A stretch of DNA of 6,486 nucleotides from Anaerobacillus sp. (lineage in GTDB: Bacteria; Bacillota; Bacilli; Bacillales_H; Anaerobacillaceae): contig SKOL01000596.1 of NCBI GenBank assembly GCA_007120055.1, positions 1 to 6,486 of the forward strand, written 5' to 3'. The first letter of the stretch is position 1. Every line of letters starts with the position of its first letter. Below the pieces are notes generated by a model that saw nothing but the letters and a program-made list of their open reading frames with translations, had not been told where the DNA came from and did not search any database. Position numbers and translations under genes: made by a program. Below, in pieces: positions 1 through 6,100 of this stretch.

Positions 1-602
1 AAGAAGCAAGACAAAAAGCGGTTGAATTATTGAAAATCGTTGGTTTTGCACGAGCTGAAGAAATCTTAGATGACTATCCGCATCGACTATCTGGTGGTAT
101 GAGACAAAGGGTAATGATTGCGATGGCAATGAGCTGTGACCCAAAACTATTGATTGCAGATGAGCCAACAACAGCTTTAGATGTAACGGTTCAAGCACAA
201 ATTTTAGAGTTAATGAAAGAGCTTTCTGAAAAGTTCGATTCTTCGATCATATTGATCACTCATGATTTAGGTGTAGTTGCTGAATTAGCTGATCGTGTAA
301 TCGTTATGTACGGAGGTCAAGTAGTTGAGGAGACAGGTATTGTTGAGTTATTTGACAATCCACTACACCCTTATTCTAAAGGTTTACTAGGTTCAGTTCC
401 GAAACTTGATGAGGAAAAAGAACGTTTGTCTTCTATTGGAGGTAATGTTCCTTCTCCTGATAACTTTCCACAAGGGTGTCGTTTCGTCACACGGTGCGAA
501 CATGCGATGGAAAAATGCTTAACAGAGCAACCGGAATTAAAAGAAATTTACCCAGGGCGAAAGTCACGTTGCTTTTTGCATGATGAAGGGGGTAATGAAT
601 AA
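1..602 (+). CDS. appD: Oligopeptide ABC transporter ATP-binding protein AppD (OppD/DppD family), 5' end cut by window
   Basis: This is one of the two cytoplasmic ATPases that power the peptide importer encoded downstream. The reading frame is open to the window edge (first whole codon at 3), so 199 residues are visible of the roughly 330 usual for the family. The Walker A and Q-loop lie upstream and are not seen. Numbering from the first visible residue, there is the ABC signature LSGGM (about 29-33), Walker B LLIADE (49-54), the D-loop TALD and the H-loop His (87, in ITHD). The C-terminal oligopeptide-transporter domain carries four cysteines (159, 165, 172, 190), spaced like the iron-sulfur ligands reported for Dpp/Opp ATPases. 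A TTG at 30 is an internal codon, not the start, because homology continues upstream. The TAA stop overlaps the next gene's ATG. The appD name rests on gene order and remembered similarity; oppD or dppD would be a reasonable family-level alternative. Confidence 0.9.
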   Translation, partial: EARQKAVELLKIVGFARAEEILDDYPHRLSGGMRQRVMIAMAMSCDPKLLIADEPTTALDVTVQAQILELMKELSEKFDSSIILITHDLGVVAELADRVIVMYGGQVVEETGIVELFDNPLHPYSKGLLGSVPKLDEEKERLSSIGGNVPSPDNFPQGCRFVTRCEHAMEKCLTEQPELKEIYPGRKSRCFLHDEGGNE

Positions 603-1621
603 TGACAGTTGAAACGTTAGCAAAAAATCAACCTAGCGTAAAAAATGATAAATCTGATATTTTATTAGAAGTTAATGGCTTAAAAAAATATTTCCCGGTG
701 AAAGCTGGGATCCTTCAAAAAACAGTTGGGCACGTTAAGGCGGTTGATGACGTTAGTTTCTTTATTAAAAAAGGGGAAACTTTCGGCCTTGTTGGGGAGT
801 CAGGTTGTGGAAAATCTACAACAGGTAGAACGATTATTCGTTTATATGAGCCAACAGAAGGAGAAATTATTTTTGATGGCCAAGATTTATCTGGTTTAAA
901 AGAAAAGCAGCTAAAGCCTTATCGTAAAGATATTCAAATGGTATTCCAAGATCCTTTTTCATCGTTAAACCCAAGAAAGACGGTAGGAACAATATTGGAA
1001 GAGCCGTTCCGAGTACACAATCTATATTCGAAAGCTGAAAGAAAAGAGCGTGTTGAGCATCTTCTAGACCGTGTTGGTTTAATGCCACAATTACGCGATC
1101 GTTATCCTCATGAGTTCTCAGGTGGACAACGTCAAAGAATTGGTATTGCCCGTGCTTTAACATTAAATCCGAAGCTTATTATCGGTGACGAACCAGTTTC
1201 AGCGCTAGATGTATCAATTCAGTCACAAGTATTAAATATTATGAATGATTTACAGAAAGAGTTTGGATTAACGTATCTATTTATTGCCCATGACTTGGCT
1301 GTAGTAAAACACATTTCTGACCGTATCGGTGTTATGTATTTAGGCCGAATGATGGAAGTCACTGATAAGAGGACGTTATATAGTAATCCGTTACACCCAT
1401 ACACTCAAGCATTACTTTCTGCGATACCGAAATCGCATCCAAGTGAAGTGAAGCGTGAGAGAATTATTTTAAAAGGGGACGTACCAAGTCCTTCAAATCC
1501 GCCTAAAGGATGTGTATTCCATACACGTTGTCCACAAGCGATGGACCACTGTAAGGAAGTAGTTCCAGATTTAAAAGAGTTAGAACCTGGGCACTTTGTT
1601 GCCTGTCACTTATATAATTAA
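602..1621 (+). CDS. appF: Oligopeptide ABC transporter ATP-binding protein AppF (OppF/DppF family)
   Basis: This is the second ATPase of the importer, expected to pair with AppD beneath the AppB/AppC channel. The 339 residues are full length for the family. Visible motifs in order are Walker [10 protein letters not shown] (65-73), Q-loop Gln116 in VFQDP, signature SGGQ (173-176), Walker B LIIGDE (192-197), D-loop SALD (200-203) and H-loop His230. The C-terminal oligopeptide domain begins near residue 250 and holds Cys304, Cys310, Cys317 and Cys335, the same four-cysteine pattern as AppD. The ATG at 602 overlaps the appD stop by one base (TAATG), and AAGGGGG at 586-592 is a suitable ribosome binding site 9 bases upstream, so translational coupling with appD is likely. 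An N-terminal stretch of about 20 polar residues precedes the ABC domain. No motif residue is missing. Function is secure at family level; the exact peptide preference is not visible. Confidence 0.93.
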   Translation: MTVETLAKNQPSVKNDKSDILLEVNGLKKYFPVKAGILQKTVGHVKAVDDVSFFIKKGETFGLVGESGCGKSTTGRTIIRLYEPTEGEIIFDGQDLSGLKEKQLKPYRKDIQMVFQDPFSSLNPRKTVGTILEEPFRVHNLYSKAERKERVEHLLDRVGLMPQLRDRYPHEFSGGQRQRIGIARALTLNPKLIIGDEPVSALDVSIQSQVLNIMNDLQKEFGLTYLFIAHDLAVVKHISDRIGVMYLGRMMEVTDKRTLYSNPLHPYTQALLSAIPKSHPSEVKRERIILKGDVPSPSNPPKGCVFHTRCPQAMDHCKEVVPDLKELEPGHFVACHLYN

Positions 1622-1628
1622 TCACTTA

Positions 1629-1657
1629 GTGACATTCTAAGCAAGAAAAACTATTTT
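1629..1657 (+). promoter_or_regulatory. Possible internal promoter ahead of appA
   Basis: In the 56-base gap between appF and appA, GTGACA (1629-1634, 5 of 6 to the sigma-A -35 box) is followed after 17 bases by TATTTT (1652-1657, 4 of 6 to the -10 box). It could give extra transcription of the binding protein, which importers usually need in excess over their membrane parts. The match is modest and AT-rich DNA yields such pairs by chance. Confidence 0.3.
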
Positions 1658-1663
1658 ATGTTT

Positions 1664-1669
1664 AGGAGG
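1664..1669 (+). promoter_or_regulatory. Ribosome binding site fixing the TTG start of appA
   Basis: AGGAGG lies 8 bases before TTG at 1678. No ATG or GTG lies at a suitable distance. Starting here yields a basic MKK N-terminus and a complete lipoprotein signal peptide, so the TTG is the right start. Confidence 0.85.
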
Positions 1670-1677
1670 AAACACCA

Positions 1678-3318
1678 TTGAAAAAGACAATTTTTGCTTC
1701 ATTTAGTATGATTTTTATGCTATCTATCTTTTTAGTTGCTTGTGGTGGCGGCACAGACGCTCCAGACGAAACAGGTGGCGATCAAGATACAGCTGATCAA
1801 CAACCAGTAGGAGACCCACAATACGGTGGAACTATGGTTTTAGGTACTTCAGGTGAACCTGTAATTTTAAACCCACTTTATCACACGGATTCAGCAAGTG
1901 CTGATATTACAGATTTAGTGTTCGCAGGATTAACACAAACTAATGAAAACTTAGAGGTTGAGCCTTTAATTGCAAAAGATCTTCCAGAAATCTCTGAAGA
2001 TGGTTTAGAGTGGACGTACGAACTACACGAAGGTGTACTTTTCCACGATGGTACAGAATTAACAGCTGAAGATGTAGTGTTTACTTTTAACATCTTTATT
2101 GATGAAGACACAACAAGCCCACGTGCTAGTGACTTCAGAACTTTAGTTAGTGTAGAAGCTTTAGATGAGTATACAGTTAAGTTTACTTTATCAGAGCCTG
2201 ATGCAGCATTTGCTACAAGAGTAACTTACGGAATTCTTCCTAAGCATTTATTAGAAGATATTCCTGTTGCTGATTTAGAAGATTATAGAGAGTTTAACAT
2301 TCAAAACCCAATTGGTGCAGGTCCATTTAAGTTTGTTAGTTGGACAAGTGGTCAAAACTTAGTATTAGAAGTTAACGAAGAATATTTTGATGGACGTGCT
2401 TACCTAGATGGGGTAACGTTCAGATTTGCTTCAGATTCAAATGCATTAGTATTATTACTTGAAGCTGGTGATATTCATCATATGATTGCACCAACTACAG
2501 AAATTGCTACAATTGAACTTTATGACCATGTAAATCTTCATTCAACATTAGCATTACGTTATGATTATCTTGGTTGGAACTTAGATCGTCCATTATTCCA
2601 AGACAAAAAAGTTCGTCAAGCGATTACACATGCGATTGATCGTGAGTTAATTGTTGAAACAGTTATGGAAGGCAATGCTGAAGTTGCCCACGCACCAGTA
2701 TCTCCATTAAGCTGGGCTTACAATGATGATGTTCCTAAGTTTGAGTATGATGTAGAAAAAGCTAAACAATTATTAGCTGAAGCTGGCTGGGAGCCAGGTC
2801 CAGACGGAATTCTCGAAAAAGATGGCGAAAGATTTTCTTTCACAATTCTTTCAAACAGTGGTAACGTAGTTCGTCGTGACATCGGTATTATTACACAACA
2901 AATGCTTGCTGACGTAGGAATTGAAGTGAAACCTGAACAAATGGAGTGGGGTGCGTTCTTAGAGAAGATTAACCCACCAAACTTTGATTTTGATGGTGTA
3001 GTTATGGCGTGGGGATTAGCGTTAGACCCTAACCCAAGAGCGATTTGGCATTCTGATCAAATTGAAAATGGTTTAAACAGAAGTGCGTATCGAAACGATG
3101 AAGTAGATAGAATTTCTGACGAAAATTCATTAATTATGGATCAAGCAGAGCGTGCGGCAATGCTTGGAGAAGCGTATGAGATCATTGCTGAAGAGCAACC
3201 ATACACGTTCTTGTACTATCCACACCAATTCGTAGCTTTATCAAAAGAAGTTCAAGGCTTTACACATCACCCACGTGTTGACATGTACAAAGTTAACGAA
3301 TGGTGGTTAAATCAGTAA
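1678..3318 (+). CDS. appA: Oligopeptide-binding lipoprotein AppA (SBP family 5)
   Basis: This is the extracellular receptor that captures peptides and delivers them to AppB/AppC. The 546 residues begin with a type II signal peptide: Lys2-Lys3, a hydrophobic stretch 5-20 and lipobox LVAC with Cys22, the only cysteine I see, which would be lipidated. A Gly/Asp-rich linker (about 23-48) leads to the mature domain from PQYGG. Family 5 features include the conserved block at 114-138 (ending AEDVVFTFN), NPIGAGPFKF (210-219) and VRQAITHAIDRE (312-323). The SPLSW segment (342-346) and the C-terminal QPYTFLYYP (507-515) match my memory of B. subtilis AppA rather than OppA or DppA. The protein is strikingly acidic, about 95 Asp/Glu to 35 Lys/Arg by hand count, as expected for surface proteins of alkaliphiles. 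It starts with TTG. Family assignment is very firm; specificity for oligopeptides is inferred from the App resemblance and gene order. Confidence 0.93.
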   Translation: MKKTIFASFSMIFMLSIFLVACGGGTDAPDETGGDQDTADQQPVGDPQYGGTMVLGTSGEPVILNPLYHTDSASADITDLVFAGLTQTNENLEVEPLIAKDLPEISEDGLEWTYELHEGVLFHDGTELTAEDVVFTFNIFIDEDTTSPRASDFRTLVSVEALDEYTVKFTLSEPDAAFATRVTYGILPKHLLEDIPVADLEDYREFNIQNPIGAGPFKFVSWTSGQNLVLEVNEEYFDGRAYLDGVTFRFASDSNALVLLLEAGDIHHMIAPTTEIATIELYDHVNLHSTLALRYDYLGWNLDRPLFQDKKVRQAITHAIDRELIVETVMEGNAEVAHAPVSPLSWAYNDDVPKFEYDVEKAKQLLAEAGWEPGPDGILEKDGERFSFTILSNSGNVVRRDIGIITQQMLADVGIEVKPEQMEWGAFLEKINPPNFDFDGVVMAWGLALDPNPRAIWHSDQIENGLNRSAYRNDEVDRISDENSLIMDQAERAAMLGEAYEIIAEEQPYTFLYYPHQFVALSKEVQGFTHHPRVDMYKVNEWWLNQ

Positions 3319-3326
3319 TAGAAAAT

Positions 3327-3371
3327 TTGCAATGGTTAGGGGGATAATTAAGTCCCTCTAACTCCTTGCAA
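3327..3371 (+). other. Intercistronic hairpin between appA and appB
   Basis: GTTAGGGGGA (3335-3344) pairs with TCCCTCTAAC (3353-3362), ten base pairs including one G-U, around an 8-base loop. TTGCAA at 3327-3332 and 3366-3371 can extend it beyond a small internal loop. There is no T-run after it, so it is not a standard terminator. Such structures after a binding-protein gene are known to protect the upstream mRNA or lower downstream expression; that role here is inference. Confidence 0.7.
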
Positions 3372-3397
3372 GTTAATGAAAGTAAAGGAGGAAGAAG

Positions 3398-4345
3398 ATG
3401 ACGACTTATATTATTCGCCGACTAATTATGATGATTCCAATTCTTTTTGGAATATCAGTTATCTCCTTTGCAATTATGTATGCAGCCCCAGGTAAACCGA
3501 CGGTTATGGATTTAGATCCAGACATTTCGGTTGAGGCGCGTGAAGCACAAATGGAGAGATTAGGTTTAAATGACCCTCCGCATATTCAATATATTAATTG
3601 GATGAGCAATGTGGTTAAAGGGGATTTTGGAACTTCATTTACAAAGAAACAACCTGTAAGAGATATGATTGCAGATCGTTTACCTAATACTTTAATTCTT
3701 ATGATTTTCTCAACTATATTAGCAATAATTGTCGCGATACCATTTGGGGTACTTTCAGCTACCAAACAGTATTCAAAGTTAGACTACGGTGTGACGATGA
3801 CCTCGTTTTTAGGACTAGCAACGCCTAACTTCTGGTTGGGATTAATGCTAATTATGTTGTTCTCAGTTCAATTAGGTTGGACACCAGTTGGTGGTGTTTC
3901 TACACTTGGTGCAGATTTTAGTTTACTAGATAGGCTTCATCATTTAATTTTACCAGCCATTGTTTTAGCAACAGCTGATATGGCGGGACTCACTCGTTAT
4001 ACGCGTTCAAGTATGTTAGAAGTTGTTAAACAAGATTATATTAGAACGGCTCGTGCTAAAGGTTTTCGTGAAAGTACAGTTATTTATAAACATGGTTTAC
4101 GTAATGGATTAATTCCAATCATTACAATTTTTGGTTTGATGTTACCGACATTCATTGGTGGATCGGTAATTGTTGAGCAATTATTTAGTTGGCCAGGGAT
4201 AGGTAAATTATTTATCGATGCAACATTTGAAAGGGATTATCCAGTAATCATGGCGATTACAATGTTTGGTGCGGTATTAACGGTTATTGGTAACTTAATA
4301 GCAGATATTCTTTATGCAGTACTAGATCCAAGGATCGAATATTAG
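3398..4345 (+). CDS. appB: Oligopeptide ABC transporter permease AppB (OppB/DppB family)
   Basis: This is one of two membrane subunits forming the translocation channel. The 315 residues match the usual OppB/DppB length. The N-terminus YIIRR followed by a first membrane segment (about 9-29) and AAPG is typical of the family, as is the following large external region (about 30-97). Further segments lie near 98-122, 133-158, 180-197, 237-260 and 283-307, giving six. The cytoplasmic coupling (EAA) loop, which contacts the ATPases, spans about 208-240 with DYIRTARAKG at 213-222. The C-terminus LDPRIEY is characteristic. AAAGGAGG (3384-3391) sits 6 bases before the ATG. The gene follows appA after a 79-base gap containing a hairpin and precedes appC by 13 bases. 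The sequence agrees closely with my recollection of B. subtilis AppB. Confidence 0.93.
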   Translation: MTTYIIRRLIMMIPILFGISVISFAIMYAAPGKPTVMDLDPDISVEAREAQMERLGLNDPPHIQYINWMSNVVKGDFGTSFTKKQPVRDMIADRLPNTLILMIFSTILAIIVAIPFGVLSATKQYSKLDYGVTMTSFLGLATPNFWLGLMLIMLFSVQLGWTPVGGVSTLGADFSLLDRLHHLILPAIVLATADMAGLTRYTRSSMLEVVKQDYIRTARAKGFRESTVIYKHGLRNGLIPIITIFGLMLPTFIGGSVIVEQLFSWPGIGKLFIDATFERDYPVIMAITMFGAVLTVIGNLIADILYAVLDPRIEY

Positions 4346-4349
4346 GAGG
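4344..4349 (+). promoter_or_regulatory. Ribosome binding site fixing the GTG start of appC
   Basis: AGGAGG overlaps the appB TAG stop (4343-4345) and lies 9 bases before GTG at 4359. The overlap implies that ribosomes finishing appB help start appC. No ATG is better placed. Confidence 0.85.
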
Positions 4350-4358
4350 TGGCGAACA

Positions 4359-5282
4359 GTGGGGAAATCAGAAGCACAACTTCAAAATAACCAAAATCCG
4401 AAGCTTAATGATGTTCAATCGTTAGGTGAGAAGCGTTCGCTCTTATCTATTATCGTTGCTAAATTTCTACAAAATAAGTTAGCGGTATTTGGTTTAATTA
4501 TGCTTGCGATTATTGTAGGAAGCGCACTTTTAGCACCTTGGATTGCGCCGCATGATCCTGATTTTCAAAACTTACGAAATCGCTTAGCAGCACCGAGTGC
4601 TGAGTTCCTACTTGGAACAGATCACTTGGGTCGTGATATTTTTAGTCGTCTATTATTTGGTGGACGAGTATCATTATTCGTAGGATTTGTAGCGATGGTT
4701 GGTGCAGTAACAATCGGTACAACGGTTGGAGCGCTTGCAGGTTATTTTGGTGGATTAGTAGATGCATTTTTAATGCGTTTAGTAGATATCATTATTTCAT
4801 TCCCAAATATTTTCTTATTAATTACTCTTGTTGCAGTATTAGAGCCGAGTCTTGATAAATTAATTATGGTATTTGCCTTTTTAAGTTGGACAGGGACGGC
4901 ACGTCTAGTACGTGGTGAGTTTTTAACATTAAAGAAACGGGAATTTGTATTAGCAGCCAGAACGATCGGTATGTCTAATATGAAAATTATTTTCGGTCAA
5001 ATTTTACCGAGTGCGATGGGACCTGTTATTGTAGCAGCAACACTTGCTGTTGGTGGATTTATTTTAGCAGAGTCAGCTTTAAGTTTCTTGGGATTAGGTG
5101 TTCAGCCACCTACATCGACTTGGGGTAATATGTTGACATATTCGCAAAGTGTTACGATCTTTAGAACGGCTTGGTGGTATCCAACCTTCCCAGGTGTAAT
5201 GATTTTACTAACCGTATTATCATTTAACTTTGTTGGTGATGGATTACGTGATGCCTTAGATCCAAGGGTAATCGAAAAATAA
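4359..5282 (+). CDS. appC: Oligopeptide ABC transporter permease AppC (OppC/DppC family)
   Basis: This is the second membrane subunit of the channel. The 307 residues are normal for OppC/DppC. A polar cytoplasmic N-terminus of about 28 residues precedes the OppC N-terminal domain with a first membrane segment near 41-61. The conserved block LLGTDHLGRDIFSRLLFGGR follows at 84-103. Five further hydrophobic segments lie near 105-130, 140-162, 165-180, 222-245 and 273-293. The EAA coupling loop spans about 184-222 with EFVLAARTIG at 195-204, and the C-terminus GDGLRDALDPR is a family hallmark. The start is GTG, chosen by the ribosome binding site overlapping the appB stop. It is the last gene of the operon, followed 22 bases after its stop by a terminator hairpin. 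Nothing appears broken or missing. Confidence 0.93.
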   Translation: MGKSEAQLQNNQNPKLNDVQSLGEKRSLLSIIVAKFLQNKLAVFGLIMLAIIVGSALLAPWIAPHDPDFQNLRNRLAAPSAEFLLGTDHLGRDIFSRLLFGGRVSLFVGFVAMVGAVTIGTTVGALAGYFGGLVDAFLMRLVDIIISFPNIFLLITLVAVLEPSLDKLIMVFAFLSWTGTARLVRGEFLTLKKREFVLAARTIGMSNMKIIFGQILPSAMGPVIVAATLAVGGFILAESALSFLGLGVQPPTSTWGNMLTYSQSVTIFRTAWWYPTFPGVMILLTVLSFNFVGDGLRDALDPRVIEK

Positions 5283-5304
5283 AATAGTTAGTTTTATAGA
5301 TAGT

Positions 5305-5333
5305 GAGAGGTACAAATTGTATCTCTCTTTTTT
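5305..5333 (+). terminator. Rho-independent terminator of the app operon
   Basis: GAGAGGTAC (5305-5313) pairs with GTATCTCTC (5319-5327) with one G-U, around the loop AAATT, followed by six T residues (5328-5333). It starts 22 bases after the appC stop. Confidence 0.93.
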
Positions 5334-5334
5334 A

Positions 5335-5363
5335 TGTTTAGAAAATTTATTGTTTAGAAAATT
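5335..5363 (+). repeat. Short direct repeat, 13 bases twice
   Basis: TGTTTAGAAAATT occurs at 5335-5347 and again at 5351-5363, a 16-base period, just after the terminator. It is AT-rich and may be simple slippage duplication; no function is evident. Confidence 0.6.
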
Positions 5364-5404
5364 ATAAAGACAAATCATTTGTGGATAATACCCTAACACA
5401 GAAG

Positions 5405-5584
5405 GTGTCTAGCTCCAAGACGCTTCACTGAATATGCTGCAGTGGAGTTTTGCGACGAGTAATCGCAGGAGCAGGCGCCACCGGCTCGACCGCTTCAGGC
5501 TTTCCCTTGCGGTCTAAAACTTGACCATTACGGGAAGGTCTTCCGCCAGTTTTCGCCGATAGGCGGACGCCTTGCGCTTTTCTT
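5405..5584 (+). repeat. GC-rich dispersed intergenic repeat element with multiple hairpins
   Basis: A stretch of about 180 bases is visibly richer in G and C than its AT-rich flanks and has no ORF of note. It begins GTGTCTAGCTCC and ends CTTGCGCTTTTCTT, ends that I recall from a family of dispersed intergenic repeats in Bacillaceae genomes (memory, not searched). It holds a row of stems: 5423-5430 with 5440-5447; TGCGA 5451-5455 with TCGCA 5463-5467; GACCGC 5488-5493 with GCGGTC 5509-5514; GGAA 5533-5536 with TTCC 5541-5544; CGCC 5554-5557 with GGCG 5562-5565. No transposase, target duplication or long terminal inverted repeat is seen. It could be a non-autonomous mobile element or a structured RNA. 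Confidence 0.7.
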
Positions 5585-5604
5585 GTGAAATTACTGAACT
5601 AACT

Positions 5605-5634
5605 TTTACATAATTAACTTGTATTGAGTATAAT
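5605..5634 (+). promoter_or_regulatory. Predicted sigma-A-type promoter
   Basis: TTTACA (5605-5610, 5 of 6) and a perfect TATAAT (5629-5634) are separated by 18 bases, predicting a start near 5641. It is the best promoter match in the intergenic region, yet no protein gene follows before the terminator at 5691. Confidence 0.6.
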
Positions 5635-5690
5635 AAACAACACTTAACATAACTTTTTCACATTTATGTTGAATAACTATAAAAAATGTC

Positions 5691-5732
5691 AGGATAATCC
5701 CATAGTAAAGAAGGGATTATCCTATTTTTTTT
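5691..5732 (+). terminator. Strong stand-alone rho-independent terminator
   Basis: AGGATAATCCC (5691-5701) pairs perfectly over 11 bp with GGGATTATCCT (5713-5723) around an 11-base loop, followed by eight T residues (5725-5732). On the opposite strand the hairpin is followed after four bases by six T residues, so it may also work in that direction. No protein-coding gene ends here on either strand, so it either ends a short RNA or insulates the downstream control region. Confidence 0.85.
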
Positions 5733-5793
5733 ATAAAAATCTACTGATTTTAAGTTCGATTTACTGTTTTTTTATCAAAGTATTGACGATTAT

Positions 5794-5856
5794 TGTGATG
5801 AAGTTCACTTTTTTGTCACAACTTTAGTGATGTTTTTCACAGTATTGATTTATAAA
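5794..5856 (+). promoter_or_regulatory. Regulatory module 1: two Fnr/Rex-type operators with a -10-like box
   Basis: Two palindromes of the form TGTGA-N6-TCACA are present: TGTGATGAAGTTCACT (5794-5809) and AGTGATGTTTTTCACA (5826-5841), each 9 of 10 in the defined positions, with centres 32 bp apart. Another TCAC half-site lies between them (5816-5819). TATAAA (5851-5856) is a good -10 match; the corresponding -35 position (5827-5832, GTGATG) is weak and lies inside the second palindrome. The consensus is that of Bacillus Fnr and is also very close to Rex, so the regulator cannot be told apart from sequence alone. Confidence 0.6.
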
Positions 5857-5952
5857 GGAGGTTTATTTGATTGTGTAAAAAGTTATGTCGAAATATGTAA
5901 AAACCCATAATCTAAGGTGAAAATTAATTTTCGATCATGCTTATAAATTGGT

Positions 5953-5980
5953 TTGACAAGCTTTTAGGAGGTCATATGTT
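5953..5980 (+). promoter_or_regulatory. Possible promoter with perfect -35 box
   Basis: TTGACA (5953-5958) is a perfect -35 match, and TATGTT (5975-5980, 4 of 6) follows after 16 bases. The -10 box is mediocre and overlaps the start of the possible small ORF at 5976, so a transcript from here would lack that start codon. Confidence 0.25.
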
Positions 5981-6041
5981 GATAATACTTTGGTGTAGAT
6001 CTTTATTAATATTATTGTGTTATTGCAATTTTATAGTGTGA
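5976..6041 (+). CDS. Possible 21-residue hydrophobic leader peptide
   Basis: TAGGAGG at 5965-5971 is the only strong ribosome binding site in this region followed closely by an ATG with more than a few codons. The ORF has 21 codons and ends in TGA at 6039-6041, inside the first palindrome of regulatory module 2. The peptide is MLIILWCRSLLILLCYCNFIV, mostly hydrophobic with three cysteines (7, 15, 17) and one Arg, the character of a tiny membrane peptide. The spacing to ATG is short (4 bases); the TTG next to it at 5979 is spaced better and is in frame. I do not recognise it. In AT-rich DNA such an ORF can arise by chance, and only expression or conservation would establish it. Confidence 0.22.
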   Translation: MLIILWCRSLLILLCYCNFIV

Positions 6042-6100
6042 CAAAGTTCATAGTTTGTTCACTGTCCGTAGTGACATTTCTCACAGTGGGGAATTCTAAT
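6037..6100 (+). promoter_or_regulatory. Regulatory module 2: second copy of the paired Fnr/Rex-type operators with promoter
   Basis: TGTGACAAAGTTCATA (6037-6052) and AGTGACATTTCTCACA (6070-6085) are each 9 of 10 to TGTGA-N6-TCACA, with centres 33 bp apart. A TCAC half-site lies between them at 6059-6062. GTGACA (6071-6076, 5 of 6 to the -35 box) is embedded in the second palindrome and is followed after 18 bases by TCTAAT (6095-6100, 5 of 6 to the -10 box). The arrangement repeats that of module 1. A transcript from here would carry a leader of about 190 bases before the cytochrome gene at 6297. Confidence 0.62.

Noticed and set aside
30..602. A separate short ATPase gene starting at TTG 30
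   Set aside because: The frame is open to the window edge with family-typical residues before position 30, so this is a gene cut by the window, not a short gene.
867..1404. Two antisense open frames (867-1163 and 1219-1404, minus strand)
   Set aside because: They lie entirely inside appF, have no ribosome binding site or family motifs that I can see, and arise from the codon pattern of the sense gene.
1625..1641. Small hairpin CTTAG/CTAAG after appF
   Set aside because: A five-base AT-rich stem with no T-run is too weak to be a terminator, and the operon continues.
1881..2111. Antisense open frame inside appA
   Set aside because: It is a serine-rich shadow of the sense coding sequence with no independent support.
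5405..5584. CRISPR array or insertion sequence
   Set aside because: The stems differ from one another, there are no regularly spaced identical repeats, and no transposase frame is present.
5666..5828. A frame of about 54 codons starting ATG at 5666
   Set aside because: There is no ribosome binding site before it, and it reads through a strong terminator hairpin and its T-run and then through the first operators of module 1.
5854..5875. AAAGGAGG ribosome-binding-like sequence at 5854-5861
   Set aside because: The only start codons at a suitable distance (TTG 5867, GTG 5873) meet a stop within four codons, so no gene follows; part of it overlaps the -10-like box.
5919..5932. Perfect 14-bp palindrome GAAAATTAATTTTC
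   Set aside because: It is almost pure A and T, common by chance in this composition, and not placed relative to a promoter in a telling way.
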